The notes under the pieces are model-generated. The model was not told the DNA's origin. It was given only the letters and a program-made list of their open reading frames with translations, and did not search any database. DNA of 64,000 nt from Ochotona curzoniae (taxonomy: Eukaryota > Chordata > Mammalia > Lagomorpha > Ochotonidae), in assembly GCF_017591425.1 (NCBI RefSeq), contig NW_024466399.1, positions 2,418,001 to 2,482,000 of the forward strand, written 5' to 3'. The translations under genes and the position numbers were made by a program. Below are positions 22,490 through 33,646 of the stretch, piece after piece. Numbering within the stretch: the first letter of the stretch is position 1; every line of letters starts with the position of its first letter.

Positions 22490-22740
22490 ATGCATCTCAA
22501 GGACTCATTAAAACAGAAAACCATGATCAGGAAGCAAGAAATGATAAAAATCACTGAAAAAAAAATTGGAAGTGCAACTAAAGGAAGACAAATTGTGACA
22601 AAAAAGAGTCATTTTTTAAGATGAGCAGAACAAACTTTTAGCCAGACTAGCAAAGCAAAGCAAGAGAAGAAAACCTGGTAAAATTAAAGATGAAAAAGAA
22701 AACATCTTTAGAACCTAGTAAGGTGATTTCTTCTTGCTGA
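22490..22740 (+). pseudogene. L1 ORF2 remnant, plus strand (second piece)
   Basis: It contains the stretch translating as KQEMIKITEKKIGS and, in another frame, an 'LARLTKKKRE'-like region (nucleotides TTTTAGCCAGACTAGCAAAG). These follow, in the normal L1 order, the piece at 21490-21760. Frameshifts and stops are present. Confidence 0.75.
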
Positions 22741-22744
22741 AGGC

Positions 22745-23082
22745 ATCCTTTGCTCATGATGTAGTGTCTTCCTTCATCTCTCTTTTTCTTTTGTTGAATT
22801 TTTATTTTGAATTTTTGAATTTTGTGGCACTCACATCAAACTCTACATTATAAAAATAATAAAAGGCCTAATTATGTGATATAAGAATGGCTGCACCAGC
22901 TCATCTTTCCTCTTTTTCCATGCTTTCAATTTCAGTTTATGCCAATCTTTGTGAGATATGTTTCTTGTAGGCAACAGATGGATTTTTGTTTTCCATCCAG
23001 TCAGCTAATCTATGACGATTGATGAGCATAAGCCATTTACATTCAGGGATAGTAATATTAGGGAATAATTTGGTCCTGTCAT
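22745..23082 (-). pseudogene. L1 ORF2 5' remnant (endonuclease start)
   Basis: A minus-strand ATG at 23082-23080 opens a frame starting MTGPNYSLILLSLNVNGL. This matches the start of L1 ORF2 and includes the early Asn of the AP-endonuclease fold. After a frameshift, a CLQETYLTKIG motif carries the catalytic Glu (in QET). It stops at 22745 where plus-strand L1 sequence begins. ORF2 starts about 20 bases from the ORF1 end, as in other L1s. Confidence 0.85.
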
Positions 23083-23109
23083 TTTAGCAATGAGTTCTTC
23101 ATTCTTTGA

Positions 23110-24021
23110 TTTAGTCTTTTTTTTGTTTTATTGTGATGTTCCCCACATTTGCCTTAAGTCTTAGTAGGTGCTATTACTTTTCCCTGCCAGTTATTTCTCT
23201 GCCAATTATCTTTTGTAGACACAACTTCTCTGAGCTTTTCTTTACTGTGGAAGAATTTTCAAAGACAAAGGGAAGCTTTGCTAGGTATGTTTCTGGGCTG
23301 ACAATTTGTTTCTTTTAGAATCTGGAATTTGTCACTCCATTCTTTTCTAGCCCATTGAGTTTCATCTGAGAGGTTAGCAGTGAGTCTTTTGAGATTCCCT
23401 CTGTATGTTAATTGATTTTTTAATGTTCATATTTCAGGATTGTTTCCTTATGTTCAACTGAAGAGAGCTTGATTATCACGTGTTACTGTGAAGATTGCTT
23501 TTGGTCAATCCTATTGAGAGTTCTGTGCTTCTCCTGTACTTTGTTTCCCAATTCTCCCTCCAAATTAAGGAGGTTTTCCTTTATTATTTCATTGATTCAA
23601 TCTTTAAACCCGGCTTCTCTTTCAGTGCCTTCTGGAACTCCCCTAACTCTTATATTTGGCCTTTTAATAGTGTCCCTTAATTCTTGAATACTTTTCTTAG
23701 CTTGACTCGGTTCCTCTTACAGCTTTTTTATTTTTCTTGTATTGTTGATGGAAATATCTCCAAGTCTGAGAGTCTTTCTTCTGCCTTGTTCATTCTATTA
23801 TTGAGGCTTTCCATTAAATTTGTAATTTGCTCCAATGTGTTCTTAGTTTCTAATGTATCAGCTTTCATTTGATTCATTGCTACTATTTTCTGTATAAAAT
23901 CTGACAAATTTCTTGGACTCCTCCAGTACTTCTCATTGCTAAGAAGCTTTACAATATATTTTAAAAATTTTTTATTCTCCACTTCATTGATGCTTTCCTC
24001 ATTTAACTCTGAGATTGACAA
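23110..24021 (-). pseudogene. L1 ORF1 remnant
   Basis: ORF1 encodes the trimeric RNA-binding chaperone of L1. The start frame (97 codons, 24021 down to 23728) begins MSISELNEE and carries a heptad-rich coiled coil with MNKAEERLSDLE. A frameshift follows, then the RRM-region signature KRPNIRVRGVPEGTE (about 23665-23612) and RTLNRIDQKQSSQ (about 23530-23490). C-terminal-domain remnants extend to about 23110. At least one frameshift and several stops break it. The length is close to a normal ORF1, so both ends are probably present. Confidence 0.85.
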
Positions 24022-24414
24022 AGGCTATTTCTTCTTTTGTAGGGGAGGTGTCCGTAATATTCATTGGGCCTTTGTTTCTTCTTTCACGTTTGATTGTTAC
24101 TATTCTGGGTGAGAGATTCGTCTCCTTAGGGCCACTTTCTATGCTGTGTTGCTCACTGGTCTATAGGTCGGTTTTACTGATTGAATTGATACCTGATTCT
24201 TCATTTGTAGTCACTGTGCCACTTCCTCCAGCAAATTTTAGTCCTGGGCTCTTGTGTTAGGCTTCCACCACAGTCTATGTAGCACCAGCTCCTGGATCAC
24301 CACTTTCTACTCACTGTTATCCTGTGCTGTGGCCACAACACTGCTTGGATAGCCTTACTCCCACTCCCAGTTCAAGCAGTGCCCAAAGTTAGAGAGATAC
24401 CAGTTGTCCTAAAT
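24022..24414 (-). mobile_element. L1 5'UTR, non-repeated part next to ORF1
   Basis: About 390 bases separate the ORF1 start (24021) from the tandem monomers. This corresponds in position to the 'tether' region of monomer-bearing L1s. No open frame of interest. Confidence 0.55.
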
Positions 24415-25140
24415 CACAGTATTGTCAACATTGTGGTCTTGCTGGAACCTGTTGGCCACTAGATCTGAGGGCCACCTGGGCCTATTTGGGTGGAACTGTG
24501 GGATGCCAAATCGGTACTATTTTTCCTGTGAGACCAGTGCATTGTGTTGAGCTGGAAGTGAGTTCTGTCCTAGCTCAGTGTCTTCTCAGCTCACCGTTTT
24601 TCCTTCGGCCTCACACTCTTTACTTCAGTACACAAAATGGCACCTAATGTGGCCCTGGTGGAGGTCTGCGCCTGCTGGAAATTAGGTTTGGGGTCCACCC
24701 AGGCCTATTTTGGGTTGCACTAGTAGGATTGCAAGTTGGTACTGTTTCCCCCGTTTGGCAAGTGCCATGGATTGAAGCAGATGTAGGTTCTATCCCAGCT
24801 TAGCTCATGTGGAGCGCTCTGTTGTTTCTCCAGCTTTTCTTACAGTCTTTTACCCAGTACACAAAATGGCACCCAATGTGACACTGGTAGGGGTCTGAGC
24901 ATCCTGATCATTAGGTCTGGGGCCAGCTGGACCTATCTTGGGTTGAACCTGTAGGATGTCAAGTCAGTACTGTTTTCCCTATGGGACCAGTGCAATGGTA
25001 GAGCTGGAAATGAGCTCGCTCCTGGCTTAGCATATGTGCACCTCACTGTTGTTCCTCCAACCCACACAGCTTTTCCTCAGTACGCAAAATGGTATCTGAT
25101 GTGGCATTGTTGTATGTTAGCCATGAAAGCCACCCTGTTC
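24415..25140 (-). repeat. L1 5'UTR tandem monomers (about 225 bp each)
   Basis: Three complete units start at 24415, 24631 and 24860, and a partial one at 25083 (spacings 216, 229 and 223). Plus-strand anchors are CACAAAATGGCAC(C)AATGTG, 'ggcctattttgggttg', 'gtaggatg.caagt.ggtactgtttt' and 'gagctggaa.tgag'. They lie upstream of the ORF1 remnant and on the same strand, so they are most likely promoter monomers of the L1. Identity between units is roughly 60-75% by eye. Confidence 0.75.
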
Positions 25141-25440
25141 CTGCACTTGCCCTCTCATGGTTGAATCAAGCAATCAGCAGGATGGGCAGTTCTATGCCTG
25201 GGCACACCTCCTGAGCTCCTGGCTAATTCCTCTTTCCACCTTGACACTGGTCAAGTTCTGATCACTCGTTAACTGTTGCTGGGGTATCTGGTCATTGCAA
25301 CACCACTCCTTTGTCTACTGCTTTCCATATTCATGGGAGTTCTCCAGGTGTCCCTCTGACATCGACCTGTCCTCTCCTGTTTCCTGGAATTCCAGACTCT
25401 CTGCTTCACGCTGACTAATGTCTTTACCTTATTCCATCAT
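25141..25440 (-). mobile_element. Outermost L1 5'UTR or flanking sequence
   Basis: GC-richer than the surroundings and continuous with the monomers, but without monomer structure. It ends where older L1 sequence begins. Whether the true L1 5' end lies here is uncertain. Confidence 0.4.
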
Positions 25441-25449
25441 TTCATTTCT

Positions 25450-25885
25450 CTATGTCAGCTTTCTATTGCTTTGGTTCTATAGCAGATTTAAATGGGAAAG
25501 AAAAAATTTTCAAGTTTGTTCTTGTTAAAGATTATTTTGTTTCTTTGGACTCCTTGTAATTCCTTATGAATTTGAAAGATTGATTTAGTATTTCTCATAC
25601 TACTGGAATTTGCTCAGGGTTGTATTGACTGTAGATTTTGCTGTGATGTATTGCTGCTTTAACAATATTAAATGTCCAAATTCATGAAGTATTTTTCCAC
25701 TTATGCAGGATTCCTTTAGTTTGTTTAAGTAATGTTTTTCTCTAGTTTTGTGTGGAATGTTGGAAATTTTTATTTATATAGAATCAATAGTAATTCATCT
25801 ATCAACGTAGCTTTTCTACCTTTCCAATCTAGGTATCTTTTATTTTTCCTACCTCGTTGCATTGGCAAGTATTTTCTGTTTCTAA
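25450..25885 (-). mobile_element. Older L1 ORF2 fragment
   Basis: Minus-strand L1 sequence from the 3' part of ORF2: landmarks GGGTTGTATTGACTGTAGAT, TTTTTCTCTAGTTTTGTGTG and AATCTAGGTATCTTTTATTT follow the order of reversed mammalian L1s. Heavily mutated, with no open frame. Confidence 0.65.
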
Positions 25886-25889
25886 TAGA

Positions 25890-26290
25890 AAAGAAAAAGA
25901 TTTATTTTATTTCTTTGAGAGGTAGAGTTATAGGGTGGGGAGAAAGTCAGAGGTAGGAAGAATGAGAGAGAGGGGCAAACAAGCTCTCTCTCTGTCACAC
26001 ACACTCTCACACACCCCTTGTGGGCACAGAGAAAGGAGTTTCTCTCTCACTTTCTGATTCACTTTATCAATGGCCTCAATGGTCAGATTTGGCCAAATTT
26101 GAAGCCAGGAGCCAAGGGTTTCTTCTGGGTCTCTCACATTGTTGCAGAGGTCCAAGAACCTGCACCATCTTCTGCTGCTTTCCTAGGCACATTAGTAGGG
26201 AGCAAGATTGGAAGTCAAACAGCCAAGACTTGAGCTGATGCCTGTATGGGATGCTGGCATAGCAATTGTTTGCTCACCCCACAGCACTGT
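25890..26290 (-). mobile_element. Old C-SINE, minus strand, expanded GA/CT region
   Basis: AAAAGATTTATTTTATTTC, then an unusually long GA-rich and CTCTCTCTGTCACACAC block, then GAAGCCAGGAGCCAAGGGTT, GGGTCTCTCACATTG and a head complement ending CACCCCACAGCACTG. The low-complexity block is about 100 bases longer than usual. Confidence 0.8.
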
Positions 26291-26521
26291 TACTGCTCTG
26301 TATTTTCAATGCAGTGTAATGTAACTCAATGCAATAGTAACAGTGGGAATCTTTGTATCATTACTGACATTAAAGGGAAGCTTTCAGCGTGTCATCATTG
26401 AATGTGATATGATTTAAGAATTCACATTAATTTTCCCTATGTTCCTGTATTCTGAGTGTCTATTATAAAAGTGTATTTGATTTTGTAAAATATCTTGCAT
26501 ACTGTTAAAAAGGAATTAAAA

Positions 26522-26830
26522 TATGGCCCCGTGTGGTATCTTAGTGGCTAAATCCTTGCCTCACATGTGCTGGGATCCCATATGAGCACTGGATTGTGTC
26601 CTGGATGCTTCACTTCCCATCCAGCTCCCTGATTGAGGCCTGTGAAAACAGTAGAAGATGGCCCAAAACCTTGTGACCCTGTGCACATGTGGAAGACCCT
26701 AAAGAAGCTCCTTGCTCCTGGCTTTGGATCTGGCTATTGTGGCCACTTGGGTAGTGAACCAACAGATGGAAGATCTTAGTTTCACCTTCTCTTTGTAAAT
26801 TTGACTTTCCAATAATAATAATTTTTTTAA
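26522..26830 (+). mobile_element. C-SINE, plus strand
   Basis: Head TGGCCCCGTGTGGTATCTTA, TGGGATCCCATATGAGCAC, CTTCCCATCCAGCTCCCTGA, GTAGAAGATGGCCCAAAACC, and a tail GACTTTCCAATAATAATAAT. Near full-length, moderately diverged. Confidence 0.9.
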
Positions 26831-26889
26831 AAAAGAAATTAAAATGTTTCCCATTCCTATTTTAATGAACATAGTACTTAGTTTTTCTC

Positions 26890-27595
26890 ATAATTTATTT
26901 TATTGAAAGCAAGCGATACAAAATGTTTGTGTGTTTGAGAGAGAGAGAGAGCTGGGGGGAGGGAGGGAGAGAAAATCTTTAAAGATTTATTTTTATTATT
27001 TTTTATTGGAAAGGCGGATATACAGAGAGGAGAGACAGAGAGGAAGATCTTCCGTCCGATGTTTCACTCCCCAAGTGAGCGCAACGGGCCGATGCTATGC
27101 CGATCCGAAGCCAGGAGCCTCTTCAGGGTCTCCCACGCGGGTGCAGGGTCCCAAGGCTTTGGGCCATCCTCGACTGCTTTCCCAGGCCACTGGCAGGGAG
27201 CTGGAAGGGAAGCGGGGCTGCCGGGATTAGAACCGGCGCCCATATGGGATCCCGGGCGTGCAAGGCGAGGACCTTTAACCACTTGCGCCACCGCTCTGGG
27301 CCCGAGAGAAAATCTTTAATTTGTGGGCCTAGCCCCCAGAGTACTATGGAACAATGGTTACTATGGCACACTGGTTACTATGGTATAATAGCTGTCCCTG
27401 GCAACATCTAGTAATCCAAAACTTCTTCTGCAGCTCACCCATGAGTAGCAGGTGCCCACAAACTTGGACCATCTTCTTTTGCTTTTCCCAGCCTATGAGC
27501 AAGGAGCTGGACTAAAAGTGAAGCAGCGAGGATTGAAACCAATGCTGACATTGGAGGTGGTGGTCTTACTGGCTACAACACAGCACCGGTTCCAT
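26890..27595 (-). mobile_element. Old SINE interrupted by a younger SINE
   Basis: The old minus-strand SINE begins with TTTATTTTATTGAAAGC and a GA run (26890-26980) and resumes at 27318. Its body and head lie at about 27420-27595 (CCCACAAACTTGGACCATC, AAGGAGCTGGACTAAAAGTG, CAACACAGCACCGGTTCC). The younger copy at 26981-27303 split it. Confidence 0.75.
26981..27303 (-). mobile_element. Young C-SINE nested in old SINE
   Basis: Nearly consensus sequence with intact CpGs in the head. It is flanked by a perfect 14-base target-site duplication GAGAGAAAATCTTT at 26967-26980 and 27304-27317. The several 75-104-codon frames inside recur in every young C-SINE here and are not genes. Confidence 0.97.
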
Positions 27596-27639
27596 TGAAT
27601 ATAATGTTATAGATTGATTTTCTTACAGGAAGCACCCTC

Positions 27640-28560
27640 TTAAACAAAATTTTTGGATATCAAAGGGTGTTATCAAGACAATGAAAACAAAGTTCTCAGA
27701 ATTGGTGTAAATAATGTACCTGAAGAGGTTTAACCAGAATTTATGAAGAACTTTTAAAAGTCAACAACAATGAAGGAATAAAAAAAAAAAAAAACCTCTG
27801 CTAAAACTTGGGAAGATGGTTTCTCCACTGAAGATACAAAAATGACTAAGAAAACATAAGAATATCCTCAAAATCATTTGTCATTGCAGCAAAGCAAGTC
27901 AAAGGTACTACCAGACACCACCTTATCCCACTGCTGATAACCTGAATTATCGAAAGGAAAGAAATCATCAACCAGTAAGTATTAGTTAAAATATGGGGGA
28001 AAAAAGAATGCTTAAGCATGGCTGGAGGGAACTTAAGCAAAGTAATGGTGATTCGTTAACACTTAAACATTTGACCTGTGATTCCAATCACTGGTATATA
28101 TGCCCAAAGGACTGAAAACAGATATTTTAACAAATATTTGTACATGGGTGTTCAGAGAAGTACTATTTCAATAGATAAATGATAGAAGCAATCTAAAATG
28201 TTAATCAGCAGAGAAAAAAAATAGATAAACAGATTGTGTCCTAGCCACACAATATTATTCAGCTAATGAAAAGAAAAAAAGTGTGGATACATGCCTTAAT
28301 GGAGGTGAAGCTCAAGAATGCTAAGCCAAGTTATAGGTGTCAGACAAAATTTCAGAGCACCATCTATACATCTAGAACAAGCAATTCACACAAAAAAGAT
28401 AAAACAGACTGGTGAATACCAAGAGCTAGAAGTTGAGGAATGGGCATACTTGATTTATGGGTACAGGGTTTTGTTCTGTTGAAATGAAACATATTGACAC
28501 TAGATAGAAGTTACTATTGAGCAACATGGTTAATGCACTAAATATAAGTGAATTGTCAGG
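27640..28560 (+). mobile_element. Ancient L1 (L1M-type) 3' part, plus strand
   Basis: The order of blocks is that of the ORF2 3' end and 3'UTR: a 'caagacaatgaaaac' region, AAATCATTTGTCATTGCAGC, CTGGTATATATGCCCAAAGG (ORF2 'PLLGIYP' region), AGATTGTGTCCTAGCCACAC, CACAATATTATTCAGCTAAT, and a 3'UTR with GGGTACAGGGTTTTG. Internal deletions and no open frame. Confidence 0.75.
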
Positions 28561-29954
28561 AGGTCTTGACGTGTCATGCATTTTGTATTGGCCAAAGCTA
28601 TTGGAAAGCCTCATTCTGACTCCAGCAGACTGGGCTAATTTGAGTTTGCTATTATTTTTACTGTAATTTTTAGCATCTATTTTGGCTACTGTCTTATTTT
28701 AGCAACAAATAAATGTGTGTATTGGATGGTTTTGCTACCCAGGAATGCCATATGGAGTCCAGATTTTGAAATTAAAAAAGTCCTCTAGATTGTTACGGTA
28801 AAGTACTTAGTTATATTTTAGCAGGCTGTTTTCTCTAAACAGCCATTTTTAGAGGTATTATTTTCTCTAATTGGTGGCTGGTACTGAGATTTTGAGGAGG
28901 GGAGTGTAGCCTCAGAAGCTGTCCAGTTGGTCTTTGGGACATCAGCGCAGTGAGCTGCCATTTTTCTGTTTGCCTGTCTTGGACAAAAGAGGTTTTCCGA
29001 AGTTAAGAAAGTTTAAAAGAGATGGAAACAAAAGATGGGAGGAATTTTCTAGTACATCACTGAAGTTTATTAGTTCTCATTAGCTTTTATTAACCAATGT
29101 TAGTTTTTCATTTGTAGCTCCTCCCCATTGTAACATTAAAATGTTTCGTTGGAATAGAAATGAATCATAAAGTTTAACCATCCAGCTCAGTCTATATATC
29201 TCAGCGTAAGCTGCAGACGAGAAGAGACTTGGAGGAAGGGGCCCACTGGCCTGCCTCAAGGTCACGTATAAACAAAGCAGGCCTTAAAAGCTGATCTATT
29301 TAAGGAGGAAACTCAACTTTCTGTCAAAATCCCCACTTGATTCATGTCTGCTGTGAAGGAAGGAGAGTGTAAGTGTCCCTGTGGAATTGCCTAGGGAACT
29401 TTCAACTCAAAAGGAAAGTGTCCATCTTCAAACTAGACATGGTACCCAACAGTGCTGTGTGTTCTATCAAACTGCTAGGTACAAAGGCACTGTTCTTTTG
29501 CACTATGGGGGGCAATTCCCTGGGTCCAGCGTGTGGAGGAAAGGTGGAGGGTCCTTACCAAGCATGATCTAGTTATTGATGTGGTATTAAAGTCTTTCAA
29601 CTTGGCAGGAATGGTTTTAGCAGCTTTTGAATGTTTTATCCTGGCATCCATGAATTCCTGGCTCCTGTTAGTTTAATGTTCCTTGCTCTGTACAAATTTG
29701 GCTGAAGTAAAGGCTTCATTTTTTTTTTTAATTAATTTCCTTACATGCTTCATAGTTTAAGAGGATGGTCAAATATTTTTGAAGTTTTATGGCCAATAGT
29801 GGTAGCATAGATAGAGTTTCAAATTCGAATCAGACCTGGTACATAGGTGTGTATTTTTGTGCATTATATGTAATTATGTACACAATAAAGGAAATTGAGA
29901 AAATGAAGAAATGAATTATGGGAGAAAACTTGAATTCATCATTATCAAGAGATA
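28561..29954. other. Unique sequence
   Basis: No gene or repeat recognised. Open frames up to 64 codons lack domains. Confidence 0.5.
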
Positions 29955-30470
29955 ATCACTGCAAACTTTAAAATAAACTACATTTTTATATGTATATAAT
30001 TACAGATTTCATATCATACTCATTAATAAATGATATAGTAGCATTGTATATATTTATAGTTTTATCTCCCATATTATTTAATAGATTTTATGAATATTTT
30101 TGCATGGCATTATATAGTTTCTTTTTAATTAGTTTGCTTGCTTCTACCTTTAACTTCCACCTGTGCATGTGTATAAATGTCTATTCACATCTATGTAACA
30201 TATATGAATGTTCATTTATATTTTGTACATTTACATGGAAAGTCCATCATGTGCTTTTATTTCTCCTAACAGCTATTGTAAAAGATTTCAAAAGTATTTT
30301 TAATTATAAAGTTAATTGTTAACTTTTGTATTACCAAGTTCAATAAAACCGGATATTGGATTTCTGCTTCAGAAAACAAAATAAATTTGCACTTCCATAG
30401 TATGTTTTCTTCAGCCTCTTAAATGTAACATAAATATAGACTTTTAGGAAACATACATTTTATTGTAATT
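29955..30470 (-). repeat. AT-rich, possible ancient L1 3' end
   Basis: GAGATAATCACTGCAAAC followed by AT-rich sequence and GGCATTATATAGTTTC faintly matches the reversed 3' ends of some old mammalian L1s. The 110-codon frame at 29990-30322 is AT-rich noise. Confidence 0.3.
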
Positions 30471-30639
30471 ATTTAAATTTATGCTATTTTCTTTAAGCAT
30501 AACTTATGGCATGCTTTGTGTACCAACGATTATAACATTGAAATCAATGAAATTTTTTGACTTCATGTGTGTAGTCATAATATTCTTATGTTGAAGTCTA
30601 TTCTTTGTCAGCTGAAGTGATTCTTTTGCTTTTGCTCAT

Positions 30640-31560
30640 AGGTTTTTAGAAATATATAAGCAAGTTTTATTTTTTTTATATCAGTTTTAGGCTCACAGCA
30701 AAACTGAGTGTAAATACAGGTGATTTCCCCATAACCTGTGCTACACCACAGCTGTTCTCGTCTGCATCCTGTCCCAGGACGGTGCAATTGTGACTGGTGA
30801 ACCTGCATCAACATATTGGTGCTACACAGACTCCACAGTTTACATTAGGGGTCACTCTTGGCGTGATTCAATCCCTGAGTTTTGGTGATTGTAGAACCAC
30901 AACCTGTACCAACCAGGATACAGGTGTCCTGCATGAAGGATCCTCTGTTTTACTCCTGTTCACTTACATGCCTCTTCTAGTCCCTTGGCAGTCATGACCA
31001 CCTCACCACCCTCATGCCTGTGCCCTTTCCAGAATGCCATAGTTGGAGATGCAGAGTTTGTCTTCAAATTGGCTTCTTTCAAGCAGCAATATGCGTTTCA
31101 GTTTCATTTTTTGTCATGACTAGCTGGGACTCTTTCTTTTTAAACACTGAATAATATTCCATTTATGTACACATCCTCTTATCCATTCCCTTTTTGAAGG
31201 GTATTTTATTGCCTCCCTGTGAGTTCTGGCCATTATATAAACAGGTGTCACAGGCATCAGTACATATTTTTGCACAGACAAATATTTTTTATCTGTGTCA
31301 GTACCAAAAAGCAAGAATACTGAATCGTATGACAAGAGTACATACAGTTTTTAAGAAACTAAACTCTCAAACTGTCTTTCAAAGGGATTGTCCATTTGGT
31401 ATCCTTGCCAGCATTGTATGTTGTCAGTGCTATACATGTTCGTCATTCTGATAGCGTGCACGTTGGGACCCATCTATTGTTTTAATTTACATCTCCTGGA
31501 TGACATCTGATGTGAAATACCTCTCTCTGTTATTTGACACCTGTGTATATTCTTTGTAAA
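30640..31560 (-). mobile_element. Ancient L1 (L1M-type) 3' end, minus strand
   Basis: Typical reversed L1 landmarks occur in order: GTTTTAGGCTCACAGCAAAA, GTGCCCTTTCCAGAATGCCA, TTGGCTTCTTTCAAGCAGC, CTGAATAATATTCCATTTAT, GGTATCCTTGCCAGCATTG and TTAATTTACATCTCCTGGAT. These are the 3'UTR and the end of ORF2. Heavily mutated. Confidence 0.8.
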
Positions 31561-32125
31561 CATGTTTTAAGGTCTTTATTTCATTTTTTTTTTTGCTTGT
31601 AGATGTCATATTATCCATCGATATCATTAAAAATCTTATCTACTCATCTTTCCTCCATTGTATTGCCTTCACTCCTTTGCTTAAAATTTGGCTAAAATTT
31701 TGTGCATTTTATGGAGTCACCACCTGGTAGCCCCTAGGAGCCATTAGCAATCTGGAATTGGAAGCAGAGTTGTGATTGGAATTCATATACTCCAATACGG
31801 GATGCTTCATTCTTAGTGAGGTCTTCATGCCTACACAAACACCTTCCCCTAAAGACATTTTGAGTGTATAAGACAATTGAGTCCCTCCAAACTAGCAACA
31901 CATAAAATTGACTCAAAGCTAATTCAGATGGATGCTGAAAGAATAAAGAGATGTATTAACCAAAGACTTTTGTTCTCACTTTAGATATACCTTTAAAAGA
32001 TATTGCACTACTTTTGAATTCAAATGTAGCAATACTACAGGGTGGCATTTATGCCATATATAATTGTAAGATACATAATTATAATAGTACTATAAAGAAA
32101 GGGAGGAGAAAAAGAAAAATAGGAA
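31561..32125. other. Unique sequence with a possible SINE scrap
   Basis: Around 31715-31805 (GGAATTGGAAGCAGAGTTGTG and a GGGATGC block) may be a scrap of an old minus-strand C-SINE; otherwise nothing recognised. Confidence 0.4.
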
Positions 32126-32258
32126 GGTACTTCAAAAACTTCATGGATACATGTAGATAATGAACCAATGAACTATAAAAGTTTTTGCTCCAAAACAGAT
32201 TTGTATTTTAATTTTTTCTTTTCTATGAACCTTCCAAAGTATCTTCGTACTGTTGGAA
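32126..32258. mobile_element. Short inverted-repeat element (MITE-like)
   Basis: The left end GGAAGGTACTTCAAAAACTT and the right end (AACCTTCCAAAGTATCTTCG) are imperfect reverse complements over about 25 bases, around an AT-rich centre. Same type as 3305-3412 and 57338-57412. No coding capacity, hence non-autonomous if mobile. Confidence 0.45.
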
Positions 32259-32265
32259 GGTTCAT

Positions 32266-33632
32266 ATATTACTTATAAAGTGGTTAGTATTATATTAAAG
32301 TAGGCTGTGATTAAGTTTTATAATTTTCTATTAAGACACACACACACACCCCTTACAATCCCATAGGGCAAGATGTCAATTTTGAGCTTTGTTAATGTTT
32401 ATATTAAAGGTTCTAAATAAAAATGAAATTGTGATCTGGATTAAAGAAGAAATATCATGTCACTGTTGTTTATAAAGAAAACAGTTTATAAACGCATAGA
32501 AAGTTTGAAAGTTAGGGAAGAAAATCACATTCCTTTTTTAAATAAAAACTTGGGTGAACCCATTAATTTCAGAATATGAAGTATTGCCTAAGTGGGACAT
32601 TCTATGACTCATAAAAGGTTCATTTCATCAATAAGAGAAGTTTCCTTTCAAGTAGAATAAAGAAGCAGCTGAGTAGCAGCTGTCCAATTAATTCTCCCCA
32701 GGTAAAGCAGCCAGCATTTTTACAGTAATGGAGTTAATGAAATGTTTTGAATTGTGCACATTTACTTGACCACAAGACAACTGTTGAAATAAATGGCAAA
32801 TGGATTTTCCAGGCAACCTAGCTCAGTGAGATGGTCATTTTCTCCAGAGCTTTCAATTTCCCCACTACACCATAAAAAAAAAAAATGCCTTCATCATCTC
32901 ACGCAAAGCTGACCAGCCTGATGCGTGTTTCAATTTCAGGTAATTTTGTAAACTGGAAACACATTAGAAGGAAATGAAAAGGACAGAAACTTTACAAAGT
33001 GCCGCTTCAAGTGCCTTGGAGTGGAATCTGATTAAGATGAATGAAATGTCATCTTTGCCATGCTATGATAGTAAAAGCAATATCAAATTAGGACAAAATG
33101 GATATGCTTGAAGAACATTTGTAATAGGCTTAGTAACACTTATTGATGGGAAATACATCATCAATAATAGGACTCCCAGAAGCCTAAGAAACATGATTAG
33201 AATAAATGTTGAGAATCAGACTTTAGTGTCTGAAAGGAATATCAATGTATTCCATTTCCTTTGGTTAGTTTTGAACCTGAAAAGGACAATTACATTAAAA
33301 TGTACCTCCACCCCAGTCAGTGTTCGGGCAGAGGACTCATCAGACTTGTTTCATAATTGGTCAGGATCCGGTGTATTTCTGTTTGTCGACTGAACCCAGA
33401 CATAGGCTGAGTGAGCGTCTTGCAGAGACAAGAAGCAAGTCAATTAAATGCTGAATTTTTAAGGTACCATCACTATAGGACACACTACAACTTTGAAAGC
33501 ATATCCACATGTTTTGAAAGTTTATCTCTAAATTCCTCAGTGGTAGATGATGCTGTGTTCTTGTTTTGTTTTTCATTTTTTGTTTTTAGTTACTGGGTCT
33601 TGCACGAGTAACAGGAACCATAGCTTCTCAAT
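32266..33632. other. Unique sequence
   Basis: No gene recognised. A (CA)n tract of about 14 bases lies at 32335-32348 and an A run at about 32875-32885. Confidence 0.5.
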
Positions 33633-33646
33633 AAAATGTTAGCTGA

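Larger units (their letters stand above)
21280..25440. mobile_element. Rearranged L1 cluster
   Basis: L1 pieces on both strands. 21280-21430 and 21770-21945 are two related 3'UTR-like segments (minus strand) sharing GACAATGGCAGAGAGTCC and a GGAGTCCATCCTT-like block. 21490-21760 and 22490-22740 are successive plus-strand pieces of ORF2 upstream of the reverse transcriptase. 22052-22448 is a minus-strand copy of the first ORF2 piece. 22745-25440 is a minus-strand 5' part with the ORF2 start, ORF1 and 5'UTR. All frames are broken, so the cluster cannot move on its own. Confidence 0.85.
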
